DNA from: SZUA-309 sp965233675
GTDB taxonomy: Bacteria > Pseudomonadota > Gammaproteobacteria > Pseudomonadales > Azotimanducaceae
NCBI GenBank assembly: GCA_965233675.1
Contig: OZ247498.1
Location: forward strand, 2,480,001 to 2,544,000
Length of the DNA: 64,000 bases
Direction of reading: 5' to 3'
Positions 25,090 to 34,370 of this stretch are shown in pieces; the first letter of the stretch is position 1; each line of letters begins with the position of its first letter. The position numbers and the translations under genes are program-made. The notes beneath the pieces are model-generated. The model had not been told where the DNA came from and did no database searches. It worked only from the letters and a program-made list of their open reading frames with translations.

Positions 25090-25635
25090 TCAGTAAGCGT
25101 CCGGTTCCTCGGCTTCCGGCTCAGACCCCGTCATCCTGGCAAGGCGCGCCGCGGCATCTGCTTCCGCGAATTCCGCCTCTGCCAGACGGGCCTCCAGCGT
25201 GTCGTACTCGTCGACGATGCCGTCGAGAAAAATCAGCATCTCTTCTTCCAGGGCGTCCGGATCCATTCCCTGAGCTTCCAGCTCGGAGAGCTCCGCCTCC
25301 TTGGCGTCGAATCGCGTATCCAGCACGTTGAGTTCGGCCTCCACCGCTTCCAGGGTGATCACCGCGTTCTGCCACTCCGAGCGGGCCTCTTCGAGCGCAA
25401 CGGCATCCAGGACGGGAAGCCCGGCTTCCGCGGCGCGCACCTCGGCCTCTGCCGGTTTCGACACCGCAGGCGCCGGCACCACCGGCACCGGTGCGGTGCG
25501 GGTTTCTTCGCGGGTTAGCGGACGGGGTTCGGACTGCACGTCATCCAACGCACCCTCTTTCTGGTAAAAATAGATGGCCGCAACGATGGCCACGCCAGCC
25601 GTGACCGCTGAAATTTCGAAAAGTCTGTTACGCAT
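25090..25635 (-). CDS. Single-pass membrane protein with coiled coil, unknown function
   Basis: One N-terminal transmembrane helix (about residues 9-24, SAVTAGVAIVAAIYFY) is followed by a Pro/Thr/Val-rich linker. An Ala/Glu/Leu-rich region from about residue 80 to 165 has heptad-like spacing, so it is probably a coiled coil. The C-terminus is acidic. No family is recognised. The topology suggests an inner-membrane anchor with a periplasmic rod or dimerising stalk. It stands alone and is followed by hairpins and a terminator on the same strand. Confidence 0.6.
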   Translation of the reverse strand: MRNRLFEISAVTAGVAIVAAIYFYQKEGALDDVQSEPRPLTREETRTAPVPVVPAPAVSKPAEAEVRAAEAGLPVLDAVALEEARSEWQNAVITLEAVEAELNVLDTRFDAKEAELSELEAQGMDPDALEEEMLIFLDGIVDEYDTLEARLAEAEFAEADAAARLARMTGSEPEAEEPDAY

Positions 25636-25686
25636 ATCGGTCAGATTCCGGCGCCCATAACCTAGGCCTGAACTGTTGCAATCAGG

Positions 25687-26214
25687 TTAAACCATCGGCG
25701 CGGGAGGCAGTGAGATGTAGAGCAAAGTGTTGGGATCACCATCATAACGGTCGTCGGCCAGCACGAATCCGGCATTTTCGAGCATCCGCACCGAGGCGTT
25801 ATTGCGCCGATCCACGGTCGCACGCAACTCGCCGAGCGCCAGCACCTGCCAGGCCCAGTCGAGCAGGCCAGCAAGCAATTCGGTGCCGAACCCCTGCCCC
25901 CAGTAGTCCCGGTAAAGACCGTACAGAATTTCTTCGCCACCTTCTTCCGGGCGGGCAATACCGCTCCAGCCGATCAGCTCGCCAGACTGCTTCTCAATGA
26001 CCGCACCGGTGCCATAGCCGAAACGCTCGACGTTCTCCAGGCTGTTGTCGATCCACTGCCGGGTCAGCGTGCGGGACAGTGGTTTACCATCTCCGACGTA
26101 TCGGGAAGTCGCCTCGTCCGCGCTGATCTCGGCCAGGCGATCCAGATCCTCAATGACGAAAGATCGGAAGCGCAGGCGCGAAGTCTCGAACCCGTTCACG
26201 AACCGCGTCGACAT
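25687..26214 (-). CDS. GNAT acetyltransferase (RimJ/RimL type)
   Basis: The start at 26214 overlaps the acyl-CoA dehydrogenase stop (TGATG), so it is the third gene of a coupled operon. The 175-residue product has the GNAT pattern of ribosomal-protein-type N-acetyltransferases: TSRLRFRSFVIEDLDRLAEI, the pantetheine-binding turn RDYWGQGFGTELL (Q-x-x-G-x-A-like), and the closing NNASVRMLENAGFVLAD. It would acetylate a small molecule or protein amine. Nothing in the context fixes the substrate. Confidence 0.82.
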   Translation of the reverse strand: MSTRFVNGFETSRLRFRSFVIEDLDRLAEISADEATSRYVGDGKPLSRTLTRQWIDNSLENVERFGYGTGAVIEKQSGELIGWSGIARPEEGGEEILYGLYRDYWGQGFGTELLAGLLDWAWQVLALGELRATVDRRNNASVRMLENAGFVLADDRYDGDPNTLLYISLPPAPMV

Positions 26215-27404
26215 CAGTCGGGCAGCCCCAGCACGCGCTTGGCGATGATGTTCTTCTGCACTTCCTTGGTGCCGCCGGCGATGGTGAGCGATTTGCCATA
26301 CAGCCACTGCCGCTGGGCCGCCAGTTCTTCCCGGCCCGGCTGATCGTCTATGCCAAGCATCCGAATTCCCATGGCTTCGACCAGGATCTCATCCCCTTCC
26401 TGCTTGAGCAGGGCACCGGTCAGCTTGACGGCGGAAGAGGTGAACCCCGGCGCGCGCGATTTGAGCTCTTCTACCGCGCGGGCCTGGGTGAACTGCTGTG
26501 CCTGCTCGTTCATTGCATAGCGGATGACGCGTTCCCGGATGGCCGGTTCGGCAATCCGGCCCCCGGTCCTGGCGACATAACCCAGAACTTTCTCCGGCAC
26601 GCCGCTCACTTCCGTGCGGCCACCCTGGGAACCGGAGATGTTGATGCCCGCATGGGTCGAGCGCTCGAACTGCAGCAGCCGCTTGCCCACGGTCCAGCCG
26701 TTGTCCACGCCGCCCACCACATCATCTGCCCGGCAGACCGCGTCCTCGAATACGGTCTCGCAGAACGGGGAGGCACCGGAGAGCAGGCGGATCGGATGCA
26801 CCTGCACGCCTGCCTGAGCCATATCCACCAGCACCAGCGAAATGCCCTGATGTTTCGGCTTTTCCGGCGAGGTGCGCACGAGCACGAAAATGTAATCGCA
26901 ATCCACCGCGTCGCTGGTCCAGGTCTTGCGGCCGTTGATCACGTAGTGATCGCCTTCCAGCACAGCCCGGCAGGAAAGACTGGCAAGGTCGGAACCGGCG
27001 CCCGGCTCGGAATACCCCATGGCCCAGGCACCATCGCCTCGCGCTATCTGCGGCAACCAGCGGGCTTTCTGTGCATCCGTGCCGTACTCGAGCAGGGTCG
27101 GACCAATGTAGTTCACGCCACGGCCGGACAGGGGCGGTCGCGCACCGATGCGCGTCAGCTCTTCGATCAGCACCCGGTACTGATCCCGATCCAGTTCGGC
27201 ACCGCCGTACGCCTTCGGCCAGGTGGGAACAGTCCAGCCTTTCTGCGCCATGCGCTCGAGCCAGACAGCCAGGTCTTCCCCCAGATCGAGACGTCGGCTG
27301 CCGATGGAAACCGGCCCCGAACCACGCGCCCCGGGAGGGCAATTATCTTCCAGCCACTGGCGGGCGTCCGCCCGAAAGAGATCGAGTTCGCTCATATCCG
27401 GCAC
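26214..27404 (-). CDS. Acyl-CoA dehydrogenase family protein
   Basis: A 396-residue FAD enzyme with the family layout: an N-terminal helical domain containing WPKAYGGAELD, the middle beta domain with GYSEPGAGSDLASL (substrate and FAD contacts) and GRKTWTSDAVDCDYIFVLVRT, and a helical C-terminal domain ending GTKEVQKNIIAKRVLGLP, which is diagnostic of the family C-terminus. It removes hydrogens from the alpha-beta carbons of an acyl-CoA. Sequence style is that of the sterol, terpenoid and branched-chain branch rather than the short straight-chain enzymes. It lies 3 bp behind a flavoprotein gene. Confidence 0.9.
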   Translation of the reverse strand: MPDMSELDLFRADARQWLEDNCPPGARGSGPVSIGSRRLDLGEDLAVWLERMAQKGWTVPTWPKAYGGAELDRDQYRVLIEELTRIGARPPLSGRGVNYIGPTLLEYGTDAQKARWLPQIARGDGAWAMGYSEPGAGSDLASLSCRAVLEGDHYVINGRKTWTSDAVDCDYIFVLVRTSPEKPKHQGISLVLVDMAQAGVQVHPIRLLSGASPFCETVFEDAVCRADDVVGGVDNGWTVGKRLLQFERSTHAGINISGSQGGRTEVSGVPEKVLGYVARTGGRIAEPAIRERVIRYAMNEQAQQFTQARAVEELKSRAPGFTSSAVKLTGALLKQEGDEILVEAMGIRMLGIDDQPGREELAAQRQWLYGKSLTIAGGTKEVQKNIIAKRVLGLPD

Positions 27405-27407
27405 TGT

Positions 27408-28019
27408 CTACAGGTTCTCCCGATAGTCCTGCTCAATCATCGCATCCACATTGTCTGCCACGGTCTTGTCTTCCCCTGCTCTGGCGGCATACATCTCACC
27501 AAAGGAGACTCTGTGCTTCTCACCCCAGCTGTCCGGCTTCCACAGACCGGAACGGATGAACGCTTTGCCGCAGTGAAAGAAGCACTCTTCCACCGCGACC
27601 CGGATTGCCAGGACGGCGGGCTTACCCCGGGCGGCCAGGGATTCGAGCACGTCCGGATCAGCCGTGAGCTCAGCGCTTCCATTGATCCGCAGGGTCTCGG
27701 ACGTGTTCGGGATCACCAGCAGCAATCCGACCTGAGGATTTTCGATGACGTTCAGATGACCAAAGGCAAGCCGGTTTCCCGGCCGATCCGGGATCAGCAG
27801 GGTCTTTTCATCCTGCACCGAGATGAACCCCGGGGCATCGCCTTTCGGAGAAGCGTCCACCCGCCCCTGACGATCGGAAGTTGAAAGCACCAGAAACGGA
27901 CATTTTTCGATGAAGCGTAAGGCGAAGTCGTTCAGATGATCTTCGAGCTTCGCCTCCACGCCCGGTGGCGGATCGCCCACCACCGCCCGCAAGGCCTCGA
28001 CAGATGAAATTGTGCTCAC
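27408..28019 (-). CDS. PPOX-class FMN-binding split-barrel protein (MSMEG_1061-like)
   Basis: Two hundred and three residues of the pyridoxamine-phosphate-oxidase split beta barrel: FLVLSTSDRQGRVDASPKGDAPGF, PDRPGNRLAFGHLNVIENPQVGLLLVIPNT and ETLRINGSAEL. The C-terminal half, with EECFFHCGKAFIRSGLWKPDSW, is characteristic of the MSMEG_1061 family as I recall it. These proteins bind FMN (or F420) and reduce small molecules. It leads the operon with the acyl-CoA dehydrogenase and the acetyltransferase. The ATG or GTG start region lacks a strong ribosome-binding site. Confidence 0.8.
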   Translation of the reverse strand: MSTISSVEALRAVVGDPPPGVEAKLEDHLNDFALRFIEKCPFLVLSTSDRQGRVDASPKGDAPGFISVQDEKTLLIPDRPGNRLAFGHLNVIENPQVGLLLVIPNTSETLRINGSAELTADPDVLESLAARGKPAVLAIRVAVEECFFHCGKAFIRSGLWKPDSWGEKHRVSFGEMYAARAGEDKTVADNVDAMIEQDYRENL

Positions 28020-28174
28020 GGCGGTACCCCCTCGACCTGATTTGAGGTCTATCTATGACATACCTTTTCCGGTTAAACCAGTTCCGGCAGGCTGCGGCTT
28101 TTCTGTGTGATCGGCAGGAGTGATATGCTGGGCGGCTTTCGCGGAACTGCAGCAGCGGCGCACAGGGAGGATCA

Positions 28175-28594
28175 TTGGCTTACGGCAAACCCATACCCAA
28201 ACCGGGCATCCACACCAGACCTTTCTGGGAAGGTACGAAGAACGGCAGACTCATGCTGCCCAGATGCGAGGATTGCAACCACGTGCACTGGTACCCCCGG
28301 CATATCTGCCCGCACTGCCATTCCACCAATCTGTCCTGGATCGAAGCCAGCGGCAAAGGCACGATCCACACCTATGCCGTGCAACACCTGGCCTTCGGGC
28401 CCTGGGCCGAGGAAGCACCGTTCGTGACCGCCTATATCGATCTGCAGGAAGGTGACCGAATGCTCACCGTCCTGCGCGGCGTGGATCCGAACAAGCCGGA
28501 AGACATAAAAATCGGCGCCCCCGTGGTGGTCGAATTCGAGGAAGCCAGCGAAGACGTTTCCATTCCCTTCTGGCGTGTAGTGGAGAAAGGATAA
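28175..28594 (+). CDS. Zn-ribbon/OB-fold protein (DUF35, thiolase partner)
   Basis: At 139 residues this is a standard DUF35 protein. The rubredoxin-like zinc ribbon CEDCNHVHWYPRHICPHC binds Zn through four cysteines, and the OB fold follows (GKGTIHTYAVQH and later FVTAYIDLQEGDRML). DUF35 proteins pair with thiolase-like or HMG-CoA-synthase-like partners, as in steroid side-chain cleavage (Ltp2 type). The stop overlaps the ATG of the thiolase gene, as expected. The start is a TTG at 28175 behind AGGGAGG, with no better candidate. Confidence 0.9.
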   Translation: MAYGKPIPKPGIHTRPFWEGTKNGRLMLPRCEDCNHVHWYPRHICPHCHSTNLSWIEASGKGTIHTYAVQHLAFGPWAEEAPFVTAYIDLQEGDRMLTVLRGVDPNKPEDIKIGAPVVVEFEEASEDVSIPFWRVVEKG

Positions 28595-29805
28595 TGCCGG
28601 CACAACTATCCCGGGCAGCGGCCGTCGTAGGGGCCGCCGAAGCGAACGAGATCGGCTTCCTGGAGGAACCGGCTACCGCCCTGCAGCTGCACATCGAAGC
28701 CATCAAGAATGTCAGCGAGCAGACGGGGATTCCGATCTCCCGGATCGAGGGCGTTTTTTCCACAGGCTGGTCCACAGAACTGTGCGAACACCTCGGCATC
28801 ACGCCGAAATACATCGACACCACCGCAGTGGGTGGCTGCTCCTTCGAGATGCACGTGCACCATGCGCTGGCTGCCATTTACTCAGGCATCATCGACGTGG
28901 CGCTGATCAGCCACGGCGAGAACGGTCACTCCGCACGGAAGATCGGCAGTGGCGGCGGGAACTATGGCCGCGGCGCCGGCGCAGCTTCGCCGGCCGCGGA
29001 AATGACCATGGCCTACGGTCTCGGCAGTGCGCCGTCCAACTATGCCCACGCCATGGTCCGGCACATGCACCGATACGGGAACAGCACCGAAGACTATGCA
29101 CACATCGCCAAGGTCACCCGGGACTGGGCGACCCTGAATCCGAGAGCGGCCATGTACTCGAAAGAGAAACATCCGTTCGGCGGCCCCATCACGGTCGAAC
29201 AGGTGGAGGCGTCACGCCTGATCACCTGGCCGCTGACCATCCTGCACTGCTGCATGGTGGCGGACCATGGTGGTGCGGTGATCGTTGCCAGTCCGAAAGT
29301 GGCGGCCAGCCTCTCGACAAAACCGGTCTGGATCGCTGGCGCCGGGGAGAGCATGAGCCACGGCAACATGCTCGAAATGGGCGATTTCACCCGGACGTCT
29401 GCCCGTTACTCTGCACAAGCGGCATACACCATGGCGGGGCTCGGCCCCGCAGACATGGAGATGGCGCAGATCTACGATTCATTCACCATCACGGCCGCCA
29501 TCACGGCAGAGATGCTCGGGCTTGCCCCTCCCGGCGAAGGCCACAGCCTCTGGAAAGACGGCCGCGCGGCACCCGGTGGCGATCTGCCGATCAACACCAA
29601 CGGCGGTGGGCTGTCCTTCAATCACAGCGGCATGTATGGCATGCCGCTGCTGATCGAGGCGTACCGGCAACTGTCCGGGACGGCGGAAGATGGGGTGAAC
29701 GGCGACAAGGGTAAGCAGTGCGACGCGCGCACCTGCGTGGTGAACGGCACTGGCGGATCACTGTCCACAACAGGCACCCTCGTGCTCGTGGCCGACGACG
29801 ACTGA
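28594..29805 (+). CDS. Thiolase-like/lipid-transfer protein (SCP-x thiolase family)
   Basis: A 403-residue thiolase-fold protein. DTTAVGGCSFEMHVHHALAA places Cys (about residue 90) at the nucleophile position. Later NTNGGGLSFNHSGMYG stands where degradative thiolases have GGxxxxGHPxGxxG, with His retained but the loop altered. This is typical of the SCP-x/Ltp branch, where the partner is a DUF35 protein and the reaction can be a retro-Claisen or retro-aldol cleavage of a CoA thioester. The substrate is inferred to be a branched or cyclic acyl-CoA. It overlaps the DUF35 gene by one base (TAATG). Confidence 0.85.
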   Translation: MPAQLSRAAAVVGAAEANEIGFLEEPATALQLHIEAIKNVSEQTGIPISRIEGVFSTGWSTELCEHLGITPKYIDTTAVGGCSFEMHVHHALAAIYSGIIDVALISHGENGHSARKIGSGGGNYGRGAGAASPAAEMTMAYGLGSAPSNYAHAMVRHMHRYGNSTEDYAHIAKVTRDWATLNPRAAMYSKEKHPFGGPITVEQVEASRLITWPLTILHCCMVADHGGAVIVASPKVAASLSTKPVWIAGAGESMSHGNMLEMGDFTRTSARYSAQAAYTMAGLGPADMEMAQIYDSFTITAAITAEMLGLAPPGEGHSLWKDGRAAPGGDLPINTNGGGLSFNHSGMYGMPLLIEAYRQLSGTAEDGVNGDKGKQCDARTCVVNGTGGSLSTTGTLVLVADDD

Positions 29806-29817
29806 GAAGAGGCCGAC

Positions 29818-30576
29818 ATGTCCGAGCCCTACGACCTGGCCAACGACCGCCTGACGGTCCGCGGAATAGACCTGCACTACGCCCTTGATGGCGATTCTGC
29901 GAAGCCCACACTGGCGCTCGTGAATCCTGCCAGCCACAACCTCACCTGCTGGGAACCCGTACTCGATGGACTGCTGAAACACTTCCAGGTGCTCCGCTTC
30001 GACCTCCGCGGCACCGGCAAGAGCGGCTGGGGCGACGACGACGCATTCACGTTCTCTCACTATGCAGACGATCTGGCGGGCATCATGGATGCACTTCAGA
30101 TCCGGAAGGCCTTTGTCCTCGGCGTGGCCTATGGCGCCCGCACGGCGGCGCGCTTTGCCCTGCGTCATCCGGACAGACTCACCGCCCTCGGTCTTTTCGA
30201 TGTGGCCTTGACGCCGCCGGTGGAGCAGACGGGTCAGCGGGCGCTCGGTGCCGAGGCCCGGGAAATGCTGGCTGCCGCAGGCGTGCCTGCAGTGACACCA
30301 CGCAAGTCCTGGCGCTTCTATGAAAACCGGGACGCCGCACTGAAAGCCCACACCGCCCACAAGAAAGAAGAGGACGCGTCCGCACTGCTCGGCAATCTGC
30401 CCGTGCCCGTGCTGGTTGCCTGCGGCCGGCAGGACATGAATCTGGCGGAAGCCCAGCGAATCGCCGCCGGCATTCCTGACTGTGAATGCCAGGTCATGGA
30501 AATGACCGGACACGGCTCGCCGTTTTTCCGCCCGGATCTGTTCGTCTCTCTGGTCACCGGTTTCCAGACCGCCTGA
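29818..30576 (+). CDS. Alpha/beta hydrolase fold protein with Ala at the nucleophile position
   Basis: The fold is clear: FDLRGTGKSGW loop, helix-strand order, acidic residue in ACGRQDMN and His in MTGHGSPFF. However, the nucleophile elbow reads VLGVAYGAR, so the expected G-x-S-x-G is G-V-A-Y-G. With no Ser, Cys or Asp nucleophile this is not a conventional hydrolase. It may be a pseudo-hydrolase, a lyase or cofactor-free enzyme of the fold, or a binding protein. It is third in the DUF35-thiolase operon, 12 bp after the thiolase, so a role on the thiolase substrate or product is plausible. Confidence 0.8.
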   Translation: MSEPYDLANDRLTVRGIDLHYALDGDSAKPTLALVNPASHNLTCWEPVLDGLLKHFQVLRFDLRGTGKSGWGDDDAFTFSHYADDLAGIMDALQIRKAFVLGVAYGARTAARFALRHPDRLTALGLFDVALTPPVEQTGQRALGAEAREMLAAAGVPAVTPRKSWRFYENRDAALKAHTAHKKEEDASALLGNLPVPVLVACGRQDMNLAEAQRIAAGIPDCECQVMEMTGHGSPFFRPDLFVSLVTGFQTA

Positions 30577-30581
30577 TCGCG

Positions 30582-31931
30582 TTGACCGAGCCCACAAACA
30601 AGCGCGGCAGATTCCGCCTGCCGCCACGATGGCCCTTTGCCGTCGATCGCCTCCCCTTCTTCTACGGCTGGGTGATCTGGTTGCTCTCCACCCTCGGCTT
30701 TCTGATGAGCGTGCCTGGCCAGACCATGGGCATGGCCGTCTTCACGGACCCTTTCATCGAGGCCTTCGACCTCACCCGTTCACAACTCTCCTTCGCTTAC
30801 CTCTGCGGAACCGTCGGCAGCGCCTTTCTGCTCACCCGGGCCGGCAGACTCTACGACCGGGTTGGCGCGCGGATCATGGTGGTGGGCGCTTCGCTGCTCC
30901 TGGGTGTGACCATCGCCTTCATCGCCAGCATCGATCGGATCGGCGGCGCCATCGCCGCACTGCTCGGCCTCCCACTCGCCACCATCACTCTGCCGCTCAT
31001 TCTGGTCGGTTACTTCGGTGTTCGATTTTCCGGCCAGGGCGTGCTGACCAGCGCATCACGCAATGTGCTGCTGCTCTGGTTCGAGAAACGCCGCGGCCTG
31101 GTCTCCGGTATTCGCGGCGTCTTTGTCTCCCTCGGCTTCTCCATCGCCCCTCTGGTGCTGGCGCTCATGATCGATGCGGCCGGCTGGCGCGGCGCACTCT
31201 GGCTGATGGCCGCCGCACTCGTTTTCGGGTTCGCCAGCATCTGCCTGATCTTCCTCCGGAATTCGCCGGAGGAAGAAGGACTGCAGACGGACGGCAACAC
31301 CGGAACGGACAGCGGCAGGGATCAATCCATCTATCGGGCGCCGGACAAGTCCCTGATGGAAGCCAGGCGCAGCCCGAGTTTCTGGCTGTACAGTGGCGGT
31401 CTCGCCATCCATGCCCTGTTCGGCACCGCGGTCACCTTTCATATCGTCTCGATTTTCGCCGAAGCCGGCCGCAGCCGGACGGAAGCCTTTGCCTATTTTC
31501 TGCCTCAGGCCATCGTCTCCACCAGCGTGAATCTGATCGGCAGCACCTTCGTCGACCGGCAGCGACTGAAACCCTTCCTGCTCGTCATGCTGAGCGCTTT
31601 TCTCATCGGCGCCATCGGCCTGATGAACCTCTCGGAACAATGGGGTTATCTGATGCTCATCGCCGGGTTCGGTGCCGGGGGCGGTCTCTGGGGCGTGATC
31701 TCCAACGTGGCGTTCATCCGCCTGTTCGGTGGTCTGCACCTCGGTGAAATCAGCGGTTTGAACACGTCCATCACCGTGTTCGCCAGCGCCATCGGACCTT
31801 TTCTGTTCAGCCTTGGCTACGATCTGACCGGCAGATACACCGGCGTGGAAGGTCTGTGCGCCGCAGCCATCCTCTGTCTGCTCATCGCTGCGGCGGCGAT
31901 CCGTCAACCGGAAGACAGACGGCCCTACTGA
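30582..31931 (+). CDS. MFS transporter
   Basis: About 449 residues and 12 transmembrane helices in two halves, with motif A-like RAGRLYDRVGARIMVV after helix 2 and a long hydrophilic central loop (NTGTDSGRDQSIYRAPDKS). The style (FYGWVIWLLSTLGF, SVPGQTMGMAVFTDPF) resembles monocarboxylate/oxalate:formate-type carriers. The preferred start is the TTG at 30582, five bases past the upstream stop. An ATG at 30486 would overlap the hydrolase gene by about 90 bases. As last gene of the thiolase operon it may import the substrate or export a product. Confidence 0.8.
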   Translation: MTEPTNKRGRFRLPPRWPFAVDRLPFFYGWVIWLLSTLGFLMSVPGQTMGMAVFTDPFIEAFDLTRSQLSFAYLCGTVGSAFLLTRAGRLYDRVGARIMVVGASLLLGVTIAFIASIDRIGGAIAALLGLPLATITLPLILVGYFGVRFSGQGVLTSASRNVLLLWFEKRRGLVSGIRGVFVSLGFSIAPLVLALMIDAAGWRGALWLMAAALVFGFASICLIFLRNSPEEEGLQTDGNTGTDSGRDQSIYRAPDKSLMEARRSPSFWLYSGGLAIHALFGTAVTFHIVSIFAEAGRSRTEAFAYFLPQAIVSTSVNLIGSTFVDRQRLKPFLLVMLSAFLIGAIGLMNLSEQWGYLMLIAGFGAGGGLWGVISNVAFIRLFGGLHLGEISGLNTSITVFASAIGPFLFSLGYDLTGRYTGVEGLCAAAILCLLIAAAAIRQPEDRRPY

Positions 31932-32015
31932 TCAGAACGATCTGCGGACGGATCCACCGCCGACTCGGACGATTGCGCTAGACTGACCTACTCACTGCAT
32001 CGACCCGGGGAAGTC

Positions 32016-34370
32016 ATGTTCACGAAAACAACTGGAAGCCGGATCAGGACCCTGATCAGAATCGGTCTCTGTCTGACCGCCACCAGCCTGCTCGCCGCCT
32101 GCACTGAATCACGCACCTCAGAATCAACCACCTCGGAATCAACGGACAGTCAGGATGCGGAGTTCGCGGCCGACATACGCTGGACCAGCTATGGTATCCC
32201 GCATGTGCAGGCCGATGACTGGAAGGGCCTCGGCTACGGATTTGCCTACGCCACTGCCCGGGATGCGGTCTGCGTGATTGCCAGGGACCTGGTGATGGTG
32301 AACGGCAACAGTTCTCTGCACTTCGGCCCGGCGGACGGCAATCTGGAAAGCGACCTGTTCCACAATGCCGTTCTCAGCGACGACAGATTGAACGGATTTC
32401 TCGCAGCCCAGAGCAGCAAATCCGCTGATTTCACTCACGGCTACGTCGCGGGCTACAACCGCTATCTGGCCGATCACGAGGACGCACTGCCCGCAAGCTG
32501 CAACGGCGAACCCTGGGTACGAGCCATGACGGAACGGGATATGGCGCGGCTGAACATCGGTGTCGGCATACGCTATGGCCTCGGTCGGGTGCAGAAGGAA
32601 ATGGCCGCCGCCGCACCACCCGTGGACGAAGGTATGCAGGAAACCGCCCGTCTGCAGGCTGATTTCTCGCGTCCTGCCGGCTATGGCTCCAATGCGGTCG
32701 GTCTCGGCCGGTCACTGACTGAATCAGGCCGTGGACTGCTGTTCGGTAATCCGCACTATCCCTGGCACGGCTCATCCCGATTCCATCTGATTCATCTGAC
32801 GCTGCCGGGCGAAGTGGACGTGATGGGCGTGAGTCTGCTGACCACTTCCCGGGTTTCCATCGGCTTCAACAGGGACATCGCCTGGAGTCACACCGTATCC
32901 ACCGCGCTGCGCTCCACATTCTACGAACTGACCCTGCACCCGGACGATCCGCTCCAGTATCAGTACGGTGACGGATACCATTCCCTGCAGCCGGTTTCCG
33001 TGTCTGTACCCAGCAGCAATGAGGCGGGTGAGGCCGTGACCGTAGAGCGCACCCTCTACTTCAGCCACTACGGGCCGGTGGTCGAATCGGATGCAATGCC
33101 CTGGAACCACGAAAAGGCGTACGCCATCCGCGACGTCAATCTGAACAATGGCCAGTCAGCCATCACCTACGACGCCTTGAGCACGGCGCGCTCAGTCGCG
33201 GAAGTGGAAGCCGCGATCAGTGAACAGGGCGTTGCCTGGACAAACACCATCGCCGCCGACCGGCATGGCGACGCGTTTTACGGCGATATCAGCCTCACCC
33301 CGAACGTGGATGCAGACCTGATCGAGCGCTGCCGGGTCCAACCCGAAGGCGTGGATGCGCGCGCCATGGTTCTGAACGGCTCGCGACCGGACTGCGAGTG
33401 GCAGGAAGACAAACGGGCCAAAGTGCCAGGCGCTCTGCCGGCGGAAGAGATGCCGAGACTCACCCGCAGCGACTATGTGGCCAACTCCAATGACAGCTAC
33501 TGGCTGACGAACGCAGAGGCACCGCTGGAAGGGTATTCCCCCATCATCGGTGCCGAGCGTGCACCCCGCAGTCTGCGCACCCGGGCAGGCCTTCACTTCA
33601 TCGCCGAAGCGAGTGCCGCGGGCAGAATCGGCCCGGAAGAGATCGAGGCCATGCTCGGCAGCCACCGCAACTTCGGGGCGGAGTTACTGCTCGATGACGT
33701 ACTCGGAATCTGCACGCCCGAATACGCCACCGTGGCACTCGACGACAGAACCGTGGATATCACACCCTCCTGCGAGGCCCTCAGAAACTGGGACCGCCGC
33801 ATGGCGGTGGACAGCCGCGGCGGTCACGTCTGGCGGGAATTCTGGCGCACGGCGATGAAGATTGACGATGTGTTCGCTGTGCCCTTCGACGCCAGCGATC
33901 CGGTCAACACCCCGCGCGGGATTGCCATCGACCGGCCGGATGTTCGCCAGGCGCTGCTCGTCTCTCTCGCATCCGCCCAGACGAAGTTCACGGATGGGCA
34001 GATTCCGCTGGATGCCCGGCTTGGCGACATCCAGTTCGCAAAGCGGAACGATGAACGCATCCCGGTTCCAGGCGGAGAAGGCTGGGCGGGCATGTGGAGC
34101 ATGATCATCGCCAACTTCAAAGAAGGCGAAGGGTACTCACACATCCGCCATGGCAACAGCTACATGCAGATCATCTCCTGGGACGAAGCGGGCAATCTGG
34201 ATCCACGCGCCATCGTCACGTATTCCCAGAGCCCCGAACCGGATTCGCCCCACTATGCAGATATGACCCGCTTGTACGCCAAAGGCGAATGGCTGCGAAT
34301 GCCGTTCAGCGACGCGGAAATAAATGCCGATCCGAATCTGAAAACGCTGAGCTTGAGGAGCACACCATGA
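32016..34370 (+). CDS. Penicillin acylase-family Ntn hydrolase, predicted lipoprotein
   Basis: The 784-residue precursor starts with a lipoprotein signal (lipobox SLLAAC, Cys29) and a Ser/Thr/Glu-rich repeat linker. The alpha chain carries YGIPHVQADDWKGLGYGFAYA, the usual family opening. The spacer ends before GYGSNAVGLG, so Ser225 would be the N-terminal nucleophile of the beta chain, followed by GLLFGNPHYPW, whose HY(P/W) region lines the acyl pocket. Relatives include aculeacin, cephalosporin and acyl-homoserine-lactone acylases, so an N-acyl amide is the likely substrate class. It overlaps an enoyl-CoA hydratase gene, which suggests that the released fatty acid is oxidised. Confidence 0.85.
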   Translation: MFTKTTGSRIRTLIRIGLCLTATSLLAACTESRTSESTTSESTDSQDAEFAADIRWTSYGIPHVQADDWKGLGYGFAYATARDAVCVIARDLVMVNGNSSLHFGPADGNLESDLFHNAVLSDDRLNGFLAAQSSKSADFTHGYVAGYNRYLADHEDALPASCNGEPWVRAMTERDMARLNIGVGIRYGLGRVQKEMAAAAPPVDEGMQETARLQADFSRPAGYGSNAVGLGRSLTESGRGLLFGNPHYPWHGSSRFHLIHLTLPGEVDVMGVSLLTTSRVSIGFNRDIAWSHTVSTALRSTFYELTLHPDDPLQYQYGDGYHSLQPVSVSVPSSNEAGEAVTVERTLYFSHYGPVVESDAMPWNHEKAYAIRDVNLNNGQSAITYDALSTARSVAEVEAAISEQGVAWTNTIAADRHGDAFYGDISLTPNVDADLIERCRVQPEGVDARAMVLNGSRPDCEWQEDKRAKVPGALPAEEMPRLTRSDYVANSNDSYWLTNAEAPLEGYSPIIGAERAPRSLRTRAGLHFIAEASAAGRIGPEEIEAMLGSHRNFGAELLLDDVLGICTPEYATVALDDRTVDITPSCEALRNWDRRMAVDSRGGHVWREFWRTAMKIDDVFAVPFDASDPVNTPRGIAIDRPDVRQALLVSLASAQTKFTDGQIPLDARLGDIQFAKRNDERIPVPGGEGWAGMWSMIIANFKEGEGYSHIRHGNSYMQIISWDEAGNLDPRAIVTYSQSPEPDSPHYADMTRLYAKGEWLRMPFSDAEINADPNLKTLSLRSTP

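Noticed and set aside
26652..27884. A 410-codon plus-strand frame
   Set aside because: Shadow of the acyl-CoA dehydrogenase and PPOX genes.
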